Below, in pieces: positions 37,527-45,923 of a stretch of 64,000 bases of DNA (its first letter is position 1; each line of letters begins with the position of its first letter). This DNA comes from Aureimonas endophytica (GTDB lineage Bacteria; Pseudomonadota; Alphaproteobacteria; Rhizobiales; Rhizobiaceae). Location: contig NZ_BMIQ01000001.1 of the NCBI RefSeq assembly GCF_014642635.1, positions 744,001 to 808,000 on the forward strand, given 5' to 3'. Below the pieces are notes generated by a model. The model saw only the letters and a list, made by a program, of their open reading frames with translations, was not told where the DNA came from and searched no databases. A program made the position numbers and the translations under genes.

Positions 37527-38936
37527 TGGACGATCACCCCCGCCGCGGGCGACGGCCCCTATTATGTCCGTCTGGCCGAGGCCATCGAACAGGCGGTGGA
37601 AGCCGGTGCGATTGCGTCCGGCGACAAGCTGCCGCCACAGCGCAACCTCGCCTATGATCTCGGGGTGACAATCGGCACAATCGGCCGGGCCTACAGCCTG
37701 CTGCGCGAGCGCGGCATCGTCAGCGGCGAGGTCGGGCGCGGCACCTATATTCTCGGCCAGGACACGACCAGCGCGCCCGGCGCCGGGGCGGACCATTTCT
37801 CGGAACGTTACGCCGGCACACGGCACGAGGAGGCGCCGCGCGACAAGCTGCGGCTCGACACGACGGCGGCGCCCGATATCGGCCAGGGGCCGGCGATCGG
37901 CGCCGTCCTCGCCGCGATCGTCACCGAACATCCGCTCGAAGTCGCGAGCTATTCGCGCAGCCATCCGGCGCATTGGCTGGAAGCGGGACAGCGCTGGCTG
38001 TCACGCAACGGCTGGAGCCCGGCGCCCGAATGCGTGGTGCCGACGCATGGCGCCCATGCGGCGGCGCTGGCCGTCGTCTCGGCGGTGACGGCGGCGGGCG
38101 ACCGCATCGCCTTCGAAGCCCTGACCTATAGCCAGCTCAGCCGCGCGACGCGCCTCATCGGACGGCGCACCGCCATCGTCGCCTGCGACGAACAGGGCAT
38201 GGTGCCGGAGGATTTCGAGCGCGTCTGCGCCCAACAGCATCCCAAGCTCGCCTTCCTCATGCCGGCGGCGCAGAATCCGACGCTGGCCGTCCTGCCGGAG
38301 GAGCGGCGGCGCGCCATCGCCGAGATCGCCCGGCGGCACGGCGTCTGGCTGATCGAGGACGAGATCTACGGCGTCCTGTCGGAAGATCCGACGCCGCTTG
38401 TCGCGAGCTTCGCGCCGGAGCGCACCTTCGTCGTCGGCGGCCTGTCGAAATCGGTGGCGGCGGGCGTGCGGGGCGGCTGGGTCGCCTGCCCGCCGCATTT
38501 CGCCCGCCGGCTGAAGGTGACGCATAAGATGACGACGGGCGGCATCTCCTTCGTGCTTGCGGAAGCCGGCGCGCGGCTGGTCCTATCGGGGGCCGCCGAC
38601 GAGATCCGCCGGAGCGCCATCGCCGAGATCCGCGAGCGCCAGGGCCTCGCCGAGACGATCCTCGCCGGCTACGACGTCGCCTCGCATCCGCAGTTGCCCT
38701 TCCTCTGGCTGAAACTGCCGGAGCCCTGGCTGTCGGGCACGTTCAAGAACGCGGCGCTGCGCGAGGACATCCTCATCGACGACGAGGACGAGTTCAAGGC
38801 CGACCGGCTGGAGCGCACCTTCCACCGAGTGCGCATCGCCTTCTCCTCCTCCGGGCGGCGCGAGGTGGAAGCCGGTCTGCGCCGCCTCCGCCGGCTTCTT
38901 GATAGCGGCGCCGCCGGCTATGGCGGCGAAGACTAG
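37518..38936 (+). CDS. MocR-type regulator (GntR HTH fused to aminotransferase fold)
   Basis: The 472-residue protein has an N-terminal GntR winged helix (about residues 12-80, with SGDKLPPQRNLAYDLGV and TIGRAYSLLRERGIV). A long type I aminotransferase-like domain follows (about 110-465), with the PLP-Lys motif GGLSKSVAAGVRGGW and the IEDEIYGVL acidic motif. MocR proteins sense PLP or related metabolites and often control an adjacent divergent gene, here DUF1127. The ATG at 37518 is inside a perfect palindrome, so binding of the protein could block its own translation start or transcription. Confidence 0.9.
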   Translation: MTKWTITPAAGDGPYYVRLAEAIEQAVEAGAIASGDKLPPQRNLAYDLGVTIGTIGRAYSLLRERGIVSGEVGRGTYILGQDTTSAPGAGADHFSERYAGTRHEEAPRDKLRLDTTAAPDIGQGPAIGAVLAAIVTEHPLEVASYSRSHPAHWLEAGQRWLSRNGWSPAPECVVPTHGAHAAALAVVSAVTAAGDRIAFEALTYSQLSRATRLIGRRTAIVACDEQGMVPEDFERVCAQQHPKLAFLMPAAQNPTLAVLPEERRRAIAEIARRHGVWLIEDEIYGVLSEDPTPLVASFAPERTFVVGGLSKSVAAGVRGGWVACPPHFARRLKVTHKMTTGGISFVLAEAGARLVLSGAADEIRRSAIAEIRERQGLAETILAGYDVASHPQLPFLWLKLPEPWLSGTFKNAALREDILIDDEDEFKADRLERTFHRVRIAFSSSGRREVEAGLRRLRRLLDSGAAGYGGED

Positions 38937-39481
38937 CGATCGAAACCGGCCTCGCCGATGCGGATCGGCGACGAGGCAGCTCTGCTCCGGGTCAGCGACG
39001 GGCGATCGACGGGCGCGCCAGTCGCGCCGACGCGGCGTCGAACGGAGGCGGACGCCTTCGCGCCATCGGATCGGCCAGCCCCGAAGCCGAAGCGACGAGC
39101 CATCTCCTCCGATGGCTGCCGAGTCACGTCACCTCAATGTGAGCGGCGGCACCGCCCGACACCTTCGCCTATGGCTCTCGTCCTCGGGGACCGGTTCGCG
39201 GGATCGAGCAAGCGCCGCCGCGTGGAGGGCTCGCCTGAATCGCCATGCACATTGCGCATGGCTACTATTCCCTTCAGTCATTCGCGCTGATCTTCATTCG
39301 TTTGCTGCGTCGTCACAGCGATTTTGGCGGTAGATCTATGTCTTACGCGGAATACAACTGAAAATTACGGCGCTTGTCAGCCGAGAAAACATGCGATAGG
39401 CGGCCGTCATTAACGACGTGGTCTCAGCTAACGATTATCCTGGTTGGACTCGCGACTGGAGCCGGCTGGAGACGACCCGCG
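38937..39481 (+). other. 545-bp gene-poor region upstream of the pseudopilin operon
   Basis: I see no convincing gene here. Open frames over 38958-39290 are Arg/Pro/Ser-rich and lack a ribosome-binding site or family resemblance. From about 39290 to 39470 the composition becomes distinctly AT-richer than the window, as expected for a promoter and leader of the downstream operon. No clear -35/-10 pair or terminator could be assigned with confidence. Confidence 0.5.
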
Positions 39482-41473
39482 TTGATACGACGTTACTTGC
39501 GATGCGACCAAGGCAGTATCGCCGTCCCGACCGTGTTCTGTCTGATCGCCCTGATGGCGGTCGGCGCCTTCGCGCTGGAACTGTCGAACGCCTATCTGCA
39601 ATCGCTGCATCTGCAACGGGTGGCGGATCTTTCGGTCCTTGCCGCCGCCGCCTCGGGTGATCCGATCCATGGCGGGCGCCTCGATCCCGCCGCCGTCGCC
39701 GCCGGCCGGAGCCTTGCCGCGAGCAATGGCCTCGCGCCGGAGAAATTGCAGATCGAAGCCGCCGCCTCGCCGCTCGGCGACGGCGCCATGGCGATCAAGG
39801 CGCGGATCGCGGAGGAGGCGAAGCTGGGTCTCGCATCCTTCGTGCGTTCAAACGCCGTCTTACCCGTCGCGGCGGAGGCCTGGGCGGGCGTCCGCAGTTC
39901 GAATGTCGGCGATTGCCTGCAATCGCTGGTCGGGCCGACGAATATCTACAACAGCGCCGTCGCCGGCGGCCCCGGCTGCAAGCTGCGCGCCGCCACCTAT
40001 TTCTATGCCTGCCATAAGGCGAAGGTCATCCTGCGGGCCGCCAGCGTGAAATACAAGGCGCGCCAGGAGGCGCCCTATCTCTGCGCCCCCGCCAATGTCA
40101 CGCTGGACAAGGCCGCCTTCGACTATGGCGTGGCGAGCACCGATCCCTTCGCGAATGACGAGCGCCTCCTCGCCATCAAGACGCGGCTCGCGCGCATGCG
40201 CTCGCCGGGCTGGCCCTATGGCCACCAGCAACCGGCCAAGCTCCTCGACCCGGAGGTGCCGAAGGGTGCCGACGGCGCCTTCGCCGGCGCGACCGCGACG
40301 ATCGAGGCCGCGTCGCATTACGGCAATCTTGCCGTCGCCTCCTCGACCCTGACCTTCTCCGGCGGCGGCGCCGATCCCACCTGCCGGACGCCGACCACCA
40401 TCGCCGGCAATCTCATCCTGACGGGCGACAACCGGCTGGTCCTCGGCGCCGGGTGCTACGTGATCGGAGGCTATATCGACGCGACGGACTCGACGAGGAC
40501 GAGCTTCGAGGCGGCGCCGGGGGCGCAGATTACCTTCGTCGTCAAGAAATACATCCGCAACGGCGCCGGCCGCCTGATCTTCCCGGACGGCACCTATTCC
40601 ATCCATGGCGATGTCGACAACGGCGCGCCCGGCATGATGAGCTTCGGCGACGGCGACATGGTGTTCGGCGCCGGGATCAAGAACGGCGCGATGACGCTCG
40701 CCTTCGGCGACGGCATCCATACGCTCGACGGCGGCACGGTGACGAACGGGCTCGGCACCCTGACATTCGGCTCGGGCGCCTTCCGCCTCTGGGGCGGGTC
40801 GCTCGCCAATGCGTCCACCGGCACGATCCGTTTCGGCGACGGCCCGTTTCTCTTCTATGGCGGCACCGTCACCAATGTCGGCGGCGTCATGAGCTTCGGG
40901 CGCGGGCCCTTCGCCTTCAAGGGCGGCTCGCTCAGCCTCGACGCCAATTCGACGACGAGCTTCGGGGTGGGCGATCTCGATTTCTACGGCGGGAGCGCCA
41001 GCTTCGGCGGCCGCGCCGTGACGCTCGGCGCCGGCGGCTCGGCCGAGACGGGTGGCAGCAGCGTCTTCTTCAGCGGCGGCTCGTTCTCGCTGCCGACCGG
41101 CACTCTCACCGCGATCGGCACGACCTTCGCCTTCGACGGCGGCACGACGAGCTTCTACGGCCCCGGCGCGATGACCATGACCGCGCCCTTTGCCAACGCG
41201 CCCCGATACGGCTATCGCGACATTCTCATCGTCGTCCAAGGCGGCGCCTTCAACCTCCATAAGTCGGCGCCGGTCACCGACACGCTGTCCGGCCTCATCT
41301 ACGTGCCGCGCACCAATGCCTCGATCTACGGCAAGGGCAGCGTCGTGCGGCCGGAGAAGGGCTGTCTCCAGATCGTCGCCGGCATCCTCGACATCTATCA
41401 ATACGCGGCCCTCGACATGCAGAGCTGCGGCTCACGCTCTCCCTCCGCGTCCCGTCCCCGGCTGATTCAATGA
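39482..41473 (+). CDS. TadG-like pseudopilin with long C-terminal beta-solenoid
   Basis: The protein is about 663 residues if it starts at TTG 39482, which lies about 11 bases after GGAG; the frame is open to TTG 39374. The N-terminus (residues 1-50) is a TadE/TadG-like segment: basic residues, then a hydrophobic helix in GSIAVPTVFCLIALMAVGAF and an Asn/Gln helix typical of Flp-pilus-associated proteins. After a Cys-containing middle region comes a Gly-rich block of repeated FGDG/GG motifs (bases 40558-41190). The C-terminus resembles known TadG-type endings, with MTAPFANAP and a final pair of Cys (CLQIVAG, SCGS). Its stop overlaps the next start (ATGA). The role in a surface pilus or adhesin is inferred from family and context. 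Confidence 0.75.
   Translation: MIRRYLRCDQGSIAVPTVFCLIALMAVGAFALELSNAYLQSLHLQRVADLSVLAAAASGDPIHGGRLDPAAVAAGRSLAASNGLAPEKLQIEAAASPLGDGAMAIKARIAEEAKLGLASFVRSNAVLPVAAEAWAGVRSSNVGDCLQSLVGPTNIYNSAVAGGPGCKLRAATYFYACHKAKVILRAASVKYKARQEAPYLCAPANVTLDKAAFDYGVASTDPFANDERLLAIKTRLARMRSPGWPYGHQQPAKLLDPEVPKGADGAFAGATATIEAASHYGNLAVASSTLTFSGGGADPTCRTPTTIAGNLILTGDNRLVLGAGCYVIGGYIDATDSTRTSFEAAPGAQITFVVKKYIRNGAGRLIFPDGTYSIHGDVDNGAPGMMSFGDGDMVFGAGIKNGAMTLAFGDGIHTLDGGTVTNGLGTLTFGSGAFRLWGGSLANASTGTIRFGDGPFLFYGGTVTNVGGVMSFGRGPFAFKGGSLSLDANSTTSFGVGDLDFYGGSASFGGRAVTLGAGGSAETGGSSVFFSGGSFSLPTGTLTAIGTTFAFDGGTTSFYGPGAMTMTAPFANAPRYGYRDILIVVQGGAFNLHKSAPVTDTLSGLIYVPRTNASIYGKGSVVRPEKGCLQIVAGILDIYQYAALDMQSCGSRSPSASRPRLIQ
40558..41190 (+). 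repeat. Beta-solenoid repeats of about 21 codons
   Basis: Within the TadG-like gene, units of 20-22 residues recur with the pattern [STRA]-FG-[DSRV]-G then about five residues, GG, about four, N, and G. Clear units begin MSFGDGDM, AFGDGIHT, TFGSGAFR, RFGDGPFL, SFGRGPFA and SFGVGDLD, with degenerate units on both sides. Alternating hydrophobic positions and regular Gly/Asn turns predict a right-handed beta-solenoid of eight to ten coils. Confidence 0.8.
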
Positions 41474-42000
41474 CGCCCCCTGCCTCTCCGGCCGCCCGGC
41501 CGCCCGGCTTCGCGCGCGCCGACAGCGGCGTCGCGGCGACCGAATTCGCGCTGCTCCTGCCCGTACTGCTCCTTCTCGCCGGCGGCATCCTGGCGCTCGG
41601 CTTCACCATCGACCTGCGGATGCGCCTCACGGCGGCCGTCTCGGAAGCGGCGCATCTCGCTTCCGCCGAGGCCGCGCTCGCCAATGCCGAGGGCTTCTCG
41701 CGGCTCCGCGATACTTTGAACGAGTGCCTGCATGCGCGTCTCGGCGAGGCGGCGAGCGTCGCGGTCCGGCTGAACGCGGCTGCCGACACCTCGCGGGCCG
41801 GTCGCTATTTCTGCCTCGCCGCGGACGAGGCCTCCTGGCGCGACGCCGGTTCGACGCCGGCACCCTGCCCCGATGGCAGCCCGGCCGGTCGCTTCGTCAC
41901 GATCGCCGTCGATCTGCCGATGCCGCCCTTTCTCGCCACGCTGGCCGGCTCGCTGCTCGCGGACCGGATGGCGGACCAGGCGACGGTGCGGGTCGAATGA
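41470..42000 (+). CDS. TadE-like pseudopilin
   Basis: The 176-residue protein has the TadE hallmark: a short basic/Pro-rich leader, then GVAATEFALLLPVLLLLAGGILALG, with the Glu in position for the class of pseudopilins, and one membrane helix. The rest is a mixed extracytoplasmic domain with three Cys. It starts at ATG 41470, overlapping the upstream stop, and its stop overlaps the next start, so the three genes should be translated together. Standard tad operons include an ATPase and secretin, but none lies in this window. Confidence 0.85.
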   Translation: MTPPASPAARPPGFARADSGVAATEFALLLPVLLLLAGGILALGFTIDLRMRLTAAVSEAAHLASAEAALANAEGFSRLRDTLNECLHARLGEAASVAVRLNAAADTSRAGRYFCLAADEASWRDAGSTPAPCPDGSPAGRFVTIAVDLPMPPFLATLAGSLLADRMADQATVRVE

Positions 42001-42410
42001 TCGCGCGTTTCGCCGAGGACCGCCGGGCCGCCAGCGCATTGGAATTCGCCTTCGTCGCGCCGGTCCTGATGCTCATCGTCTGCGCCACCGCCAACTATGC
42101 GCTGGCGCTCTGGACCAAGGGGATTCTCGACAGCACGGCGGCTGTAGCCGCGCGTTGCGGCGGCGTCGCCTCGCCGCTCTGCGCGGCGCCGATGCCGGGC
42201 TGCGGCGGCAGCGGCGTGCAATGCTACGCGGTCGAGGAGGCGAAGCGGCGCGGCCTCGGCTCGCTGAAAGCCGAGCAGGTCGAGGCCGGCACGGAAACGG
42301 GAGAGGCGGCGACGCTCTTTCGCGTCGCCATTGCCTATGACTTTCCCTTCATGGGCACGAGCCTCGCCCTGAAGGCCGAGGCTCGTTTTCCGGTGGCGGC
42401 CGGCGGCTGA
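41997..42410 (+). CDS. TadE-like pseudopilin, second copy
   Basis: The 137-residue protein starts at ATG 41997 with a 4-base overlap. It carries the TadE signature (RRAASALEFAFVAPVLMLIV, Glu in the helix) and a small C-terminal domain with four Cys, including GCGGSGVQC. It differs from the previous gene in length and Cys pattern. It ends in a palindrome that also contains the stop codon of the convergent ilvA. Function is inferred from the conserved TadE-type N-terminus and the shared operon. Confidence 0.82.
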   Translation: MIARFAEDRRAASALEFAFVAPVLMLIVCATANYALALWTKGILDSTAAVAARCGGVASPLCAAPMPGCGGSGVQCYAVEEAKRRGLGSLKAEQVEAGTETGEAATLFRVAIAYDFPFMGTSLALKAEARFPVAAGG

Positions 42411-42429
42411 GCCGCGAGCGCCGGCTCAG
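42407..42429. terminator. Palindrome spanning the stop codons of two convergent genes
   Basis: CTGAGCCG (42407-42414) and CGGCTCAG (42422-42429) are perfect reverse complements with a 7-base loop. The left arm includes the TGA of the TadE gene; the right arm includes the TGA of ilvA on the other strand. It is a plausible bidirectional terminator, although no T-run follows on either side. Confidence 0.5.
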
Positions 42430-43685
42430 ATCAGGAGATCGGCCATGATCCGGTTGTCGGTGATGTCCTGATAGGCCGTGCCGCTGTCGTCCAGACGGCG
42501 GAAGATGGTGTCGAAATTGGCCGGGTCCTTCGTCTCGATGCCGATGAGGATCGAGCCGAAGTCGCGGGCCGACTTCTTCAGATATTCGAAGCGCGTGACG
42601 TCGTCGTCCGGCCCGAGATAGCCGAGGAAGTCGCGCAGGGCGCCGGGCCGCTGGGCGAGACGCAGGATGAGGTATTTCTTCAGCCCGTCGAAGCGCAGCG
42701 CGCGCTCCTTCACGTCCGGCAGGCGCTCGAAGTCGAAATTGGAGCCGGACACGACCAGCACCACCGTCTTGCCGGCGATCTCGGGGCCGAGATCGTTCAA
42801 GGCGTCGATGGCGAGGGCGCCGGCGGGCTCGAGCACGATGCCCTCGATGTTCAGCATTTCCAGCATGGTGCCGCAGAGCCGGCCTTCCGGCGAGAGGATC
42901 ACCTGTTCGGGCCGGGCATGGCGCAGGGTCTGGAACGGGATCGCGCCGATCTCGGCCACCGCCGCGCCGTCGACGAAGCCTTCGAGCTGGGCGAGCTTCA
43001 CCAGCCGCCGCTCCTCCAGGCTGACGCGCAGGCTCGGCGCGCCGAGAGGCTCGGCATAGCGCAAGGCCGGCCGCTCCTCGGCCGATTCCGTGACGTAGCG
43101 CGTGACGCCCGAGGCGAGGCCGCCGCCGCCGACCGGCAGGACCAGCATGTCGGCGCGCTCGTCGCCGAGCTGCGCCATGATCTCGTGGCCGACCGTCGCC
43201 TGGCCCTCGATGATGTCCTCATGGTCGAAGGGCGGCACCAGCGCCGCCTGCCCGCTCGCGGCATAGGCCTTGGCTGCAGCGTAGCAGTCGTCGAAATAGT
43301 CGCCGACGAGTTCCACCTCGATCGCCTCGCCGCCGAAGATCTTCGTCTTCTGGATCTTCTGCTGCGGCGTCGTCACCGGCATGAAGACGCGCCCCTTCAG
43401 CCCGAAGAAGCGGCAGGCGAAGGCGAAGCCCTGCGCATGATTGCCGGCGGAAGCGCAGCAGAAGGCGCCGGACGTCATGCCGGACGCGATGCGCTTGCGC
43501 ATGAAGTTGAAGGCGCCCCGGATCTTGTAGGAGCGGACCGGGGTGAGATCCTCGCGCTTCAGAAAGATTCGCGCGCCGTATTTCGCCGAGAGATGCTCGT
43601 TGATCTGCAGCGGCGTCGCGGGAAAGAGGGCGCGCAGCGCCTGTTCGGCGTCCTCGACGCCGGTTCTGAAGGAAGGAGCGGTCAT
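42426..43685 (-). CDS. ilvA: Threonine ammonia-lyase (threonine deaminase)
   Basis: The 419-residue PLP enzyme converts threonine to 2-oxobutyrate, the first step of isoleucine synthesis. PLP-Lys54 is in VRSYKIRGAFNF; the PLP phosphate loop is VLPVGGGGLASGV and the Asn loop CASAGNHAQG. The last 80 residues form one ACT-like regulatory domain, shorter than the two in E. coli IlvA, as is usual in alphaproteobacteria; feedback inhibition by isoleucine is therefore possible but not certain. It is convergent with the TadE operon and stands alone. Confidence 0.92.
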   Translation of the reverse strand: MTAPSFRTGVEDAEQALRALFPATPLQINEHLSAKYGARIFLKREDLTPVRSYKIRGAFNFMRKRIASGMTSGAFCCASAGNHAQGFAFACRFFGLKGRVFMPVTTPQQKIQKTKIFGGEAIEVELVGDYFDDCYAAAKAYAASGQAALVPPFDHEDIIEGQATVGHEIMAQLGDERADMLVLPVGGGGLASGVTRYVTESAEERPALRYAEPLGAPSLRVSLEERRLVKLAQLEGFVDGAAVAEIGAIPFQTLRHARPEQVILSPEGRLCGTMLEMLNIEGIVLEPAGALAIDALNDLGPEIAGKTVVLVVSGSNFDFERLPDVKERALRFDGLKKYLILRLAQRPGALRDFLGYLGPDDDVTRFEYLKKSARDFGSILIGIETKDPANFDTIFRRLDDSGTAYQDITDNRIMADLLI

Positions 43686-43782
43686 GCGTTCCGGCTAAGC
43701 CCGCGCGCGCCTTTTGTCCATGGGGTGGGCCGGGCGGACGGGCTTTGCAAGCGTCCTCATCGGCATTAGGAAGGCGGACGGA

Positions 43783-43867
43783 GCGGACGTGGCGGAACTG
43801 GTATACGCAGCGGACTTAAAATCCGTCGCCTTCGGGATTGCGGGTTCGATTCCCGCCGTCCGCACCA
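43783..43867 (+). tRNA. tRNA-Leu (TAA)
   Basis: The 85 bases form a long-variable-arm tRNA: acceptor GCGGACG/CGTCCGC, anticodon stem GCGGA/TCCGT with loop CTTAAAA (anticodon TAA), a variable arm around CGCCTTCGGGATTG, T-arm CGGGTTCGATTCCCG, and an encoded CCA end. Confidence 0.97.
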
Positions 43868-43894
43868 CATGGCGAAGGACGCCCGAATGGGTGC

Positions 43895-43925
43895 TTGACT
43901 TCGAGCGCGCTCGAACCCGTAGCTT
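43895..43925 (+). promoter_or_regulatory. MerR-type promoter with 19-bp spacer
   Basis: TTGACT at 43895-43900 and TAGCTT at 43920-43925 fit -35 and -10 hexamers with a 19-bp spacer. The spacer holds a 16-bp perfect palindrome TTCGAGCGCGCTCGAA at 43900-43915. The overlong spacer with a dyad is the classic arrangement controlled by MerR-family activators, and the next gene encodes one. Confidence 0.75.
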
Positions 43926-43955
43926 CTCCCGCGTCGTGACGAGAGACAGGCGCGC

Positions 43956-44408
43956 ATGAAGATCGGCGAACTCGCGAGGCGTTCGGGGCTGACGGCCCAT
44001 ACGATCCGCTATTACGAGCGCATCGGGCTCCTGCCCCATGCCGATCGCGATCGCTCCCACCAGCGCGACTACGACGCCTCGATCCTCGCCTGGATCGAGT
44101 TCCTCGGCCGCCTGCGGACGACAGGCATGCCGATCCGGCAGATGCTGCGCTATGCCAGGCTGCGCGAGGCCGGCGCCGGCACTGCCGCCGAGCGCCGGGC
44201 GCTGCTGGGAGAGCATCGCGACCAAGTCCGGGCCCATGTCGAAGCGCTGAACGCCTGTCTCCTCGTCCTCGATACCAAGATCGGCGCCTATGCCGAACCG
44301 GACCAGAGGAGCGATGACCATGACGCAGCCCTTCCCCGCACCCGCGACGAGCCGCCTGGAGCGCGGCCGGCAGGCGCTGGCCGCGATCGACGGCGAGGCC
44401 GGCCATAG
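43956..44408 (+). CDS. MerR family transcriptional regulator
   Basis: The frame encodes 150 residues. The N-terminal winged HTH is typical (MKIGELARRSGLTAHTIRYYERIGLLP), followed by a short dimerisation helix region to about residue 115. No Cys cluster for metal binding is visible in the C-terminus, so it resembles the Yyb/CueR-like stress group lacking the metal loop. After about residue 118 the frame continues as Arg/Asp-rich text that overlaps the start of the next gene by 89 bases; this tail is atypical and may reflect a lost stop codon. It should autoregulate from the 19-bp-spacer promoter upstream. Confidence 0.85.
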   Translation: MKIGELARRSGLTAHTIRYYERIGLLPHADRDRSHQRDYDASILAWIEFLGRLRTTGMPIRQMLRYARLREAGAGTAAERRALLGEHRDQVRAHVEALNACLLVLDTKIGAYAEPDQRSDDHDAALPRTRDEPPGARPAGAGRDRRRGRP

Positions 44409-44742
44409 GGTGGTCGCGGCGCTGGCCGACATCGCGCCCGACTTCGCCACCTATCTCCTCGAATTTCCCTTCGGCGACATCTATTCGCGGCCCGGCCTCG
44501 ACCTGCGCTCGCGCGAGATCGCCACCATCGCGGCGCTCGCCGCCATGGGCAATGCCGCCCCGCAATTGAAGGTCCATATCGAGGCGGGGCTGAATGTCGG
44601 ACTGACGCGGGCGGAGATCGTGGAGATCCTCATGCAGATGGCCGTCTATGCCGGCTTTCCGGCCGCGCTCAACGGTCTGTTCGCGGCGAAGGACGTCTTC
44701 GCGCGGGCGCCCGACACGGCGTCGCCCACGCCGGCACCCTGA
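44320..44742 (+). CDS. Carboxymuconolactone decarboxylase family protein
   Basis: The 140-residue protein is a single-domain CMD/AhpD-like helical protein. Conserved features are DLRSREIATIAALAAMG and HIEAGLNVGLTRAEIVEIL, typical of the carboxymuconolactone decarboxylase subgroup. The paired CxxC of AhpD peroxidase partners is absent, so it is not a thiol peroxidase reductant. The ATG at 44320 has AGGAG 9 bases upstream; ATG 44314 is a weaker alternative. It is co-transcribed with, and overlaps, the MerR gene, suggesting that it is the regulated target. Confidence 0.8.
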   Translation: MTQPFPAPATSRLERGRQALAAIDGEAGHRVVAALADIAPDFATYLLEFPFGDIYSRPGLDLRSREIATIAALAAMGNAAPQLKVHIEAGLNVGLTRAEIVEILMQMAVYAGFPAALNGLFAAKDVFARAPDTASPTPAP

Positions 44743-44880
44743 GCCGGCCCGGCATCGATTCCCGGCTATCGGGAAAGAGGCGCGCTTCGGCCGCTCGCCC
44801 CTGGCGCGCGCGTCTCAACCATGGTTGACTTCGGTCATTCCTGTTTCGGCGTGTATGGGCCGGCTGTCCGGAGACGCGGC

Positions 44881-45072
44881 ATGTCGCGAACGTTCGAAAA
44901 CGATCTCATCACGGCCGAGTCCGAGGCGCGGCGCCTCGACGGTTTCAGCGAATCCGCCTCGGCGCGGCTGATCGATCGGCTGCGCGTCGAGAACCGGGCC
45001 CTCGGCCGCCTGCGCGAGGCACTCGCCTGCGAGGATCGCGGGTTCTGCGCCGATTCTCTCCTTTCGGCCTGA
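44881..45072 (+). CDS. Small charged protein, unknown
   Basis: The frame gives 63 residues from ATG 44881, mostly helical and charged (RLDGFSESASARLIDRLRVENRALGRLREAL), ending with two Cys. No family is recognised. Codon usage resembles the neighbours but the ribosome-binding site is weak, so it could be spurious. It lies in the gap between the CMD-like gene and convergent wrbA. Confidence 0.4.
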   Translation: MSRTFENDLITAESEARRLDGFSESASARLIDRLRVENRALGRLREALACEDRGFCADSLLSA

Positions 45073-45129
45073 GCCAGATTTGAGCGGCCGCGCCGCCCTT
45101 TTCGGCGGCACGGCCCGGATGTCATTCGC

Positions 45130-45729
45130 TCAGCCGAAGAGCTTCGCCGCGATCTCAGCGATATGCTTGCCCTGGAAACGGGCCGCGTCGAGTTCGGTCG
45201 GGCTCGGCTGGCGCGAGCCGTCGCCGCTGGCGATGGTGGTGGCGCCATAGGGCGAGCCGCCGACGATCTGGCTGTTATCCATCTGGCCCTGGAAGGAATA
45301 AGGCAGCCCGACGACGATCAGGCCGTGATGCAGCAGCGTCTTATGGATGGAGAAGAGCGTCGCCTCGTTGCCGCCATGCTGGGTGGCGCTGGAGGAGATG
45401 GCGCCGCCGACCTTGCCGATCAGCTTGCCCTGCGCCCAAAGGCCGCCGGTGCGATCCCAGAAGGCCGCCATCTGCGACGACATGTTGCCGTAGCGGGTGG
45501 GCGCCGCGACGATGATCGCGTCGTAATCGGCGAGATCGTTCGGCTGCGCCTCGGGATGCGAATTATCCACCTGGAAATGCGCGGCCTGGACGACTTCCGG
45601 CGGCGCGGTCTCCGGCACGCGCTTCACGTCGGCGCTGGCGCCGACGGCGGCGGCACCCTCGGCGGCGGCCACGGCCATCTGCCGGATATGGCCGTAGCTG
45701 GAATAATAGAGAACGAGAACCTTCGCCAT
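45130..45729 (-). CDS. wrbA: NAD(P)H:quinone oxidoreductase, WrbA type
   Basis: The 199-residue flavodoxin-like enzyme reduces quinones to quinols in two-electron steps, protecting against semiquinone radicals. The FMN-binding loop is [12 protein letters not shown] near the N-terminus, and further FMN contacts lie in [22 protein letters not shown] and [10 protein letters not shown], all WrbA-specific. Length matches E. coli WrbA (198). A strong AGGAGG lies upstream of the start on its strand. Confidence 0.95.
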   Translation of the reverse strand: MAKVLVLYYSSYGHIRQMAVAAAEGAAAVGASADVKRVPETAPPEVVQAAHFQVDNSHPEAQPNDLADYDAIIVAAPTRYGNMSSQMAAFWDRTGGLWAQGKLIGKVGGAISSSATQHGGNEATLFSIHKTLLHHGLIVVGLPYSFQGQMDNSQIVGGSPYGATTIASGDGSRQPSPTELDAARFQGKHIAEIAAKLFG

Positions 45730-45923
45730 CGCCTTTGGACCTCCTGCCGTTTCGCGATCGGGAGCGCGCGAATCCCTCAGCGCGTCGCGGCGACAAGACA
45801 GGGTTTCGCGGCGGAGGGAAAGCCGGGGCGGCGTGACGGACCGTAAACGCGGCGACGACAGGCGGCTTGCCTTTCCCGGCCCCTGCCCCTCCTACTGCGG
45901 CGAAGGCCCGAGAGACGCGCACC

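Noticed and set aside
38958-39290. 110-codon frame before the pseudopilin operon
   Set aside because: No ribosome-binding site, no family, Arg/Pro/Ser-rich composition of random GC-rich DNA.
45080-45115. GC hairpin near the wrbA 3' end as a terminator
   Set aside because: The stem is imperfect and no T-run follows on either strand, so I did not list it as a terminator.
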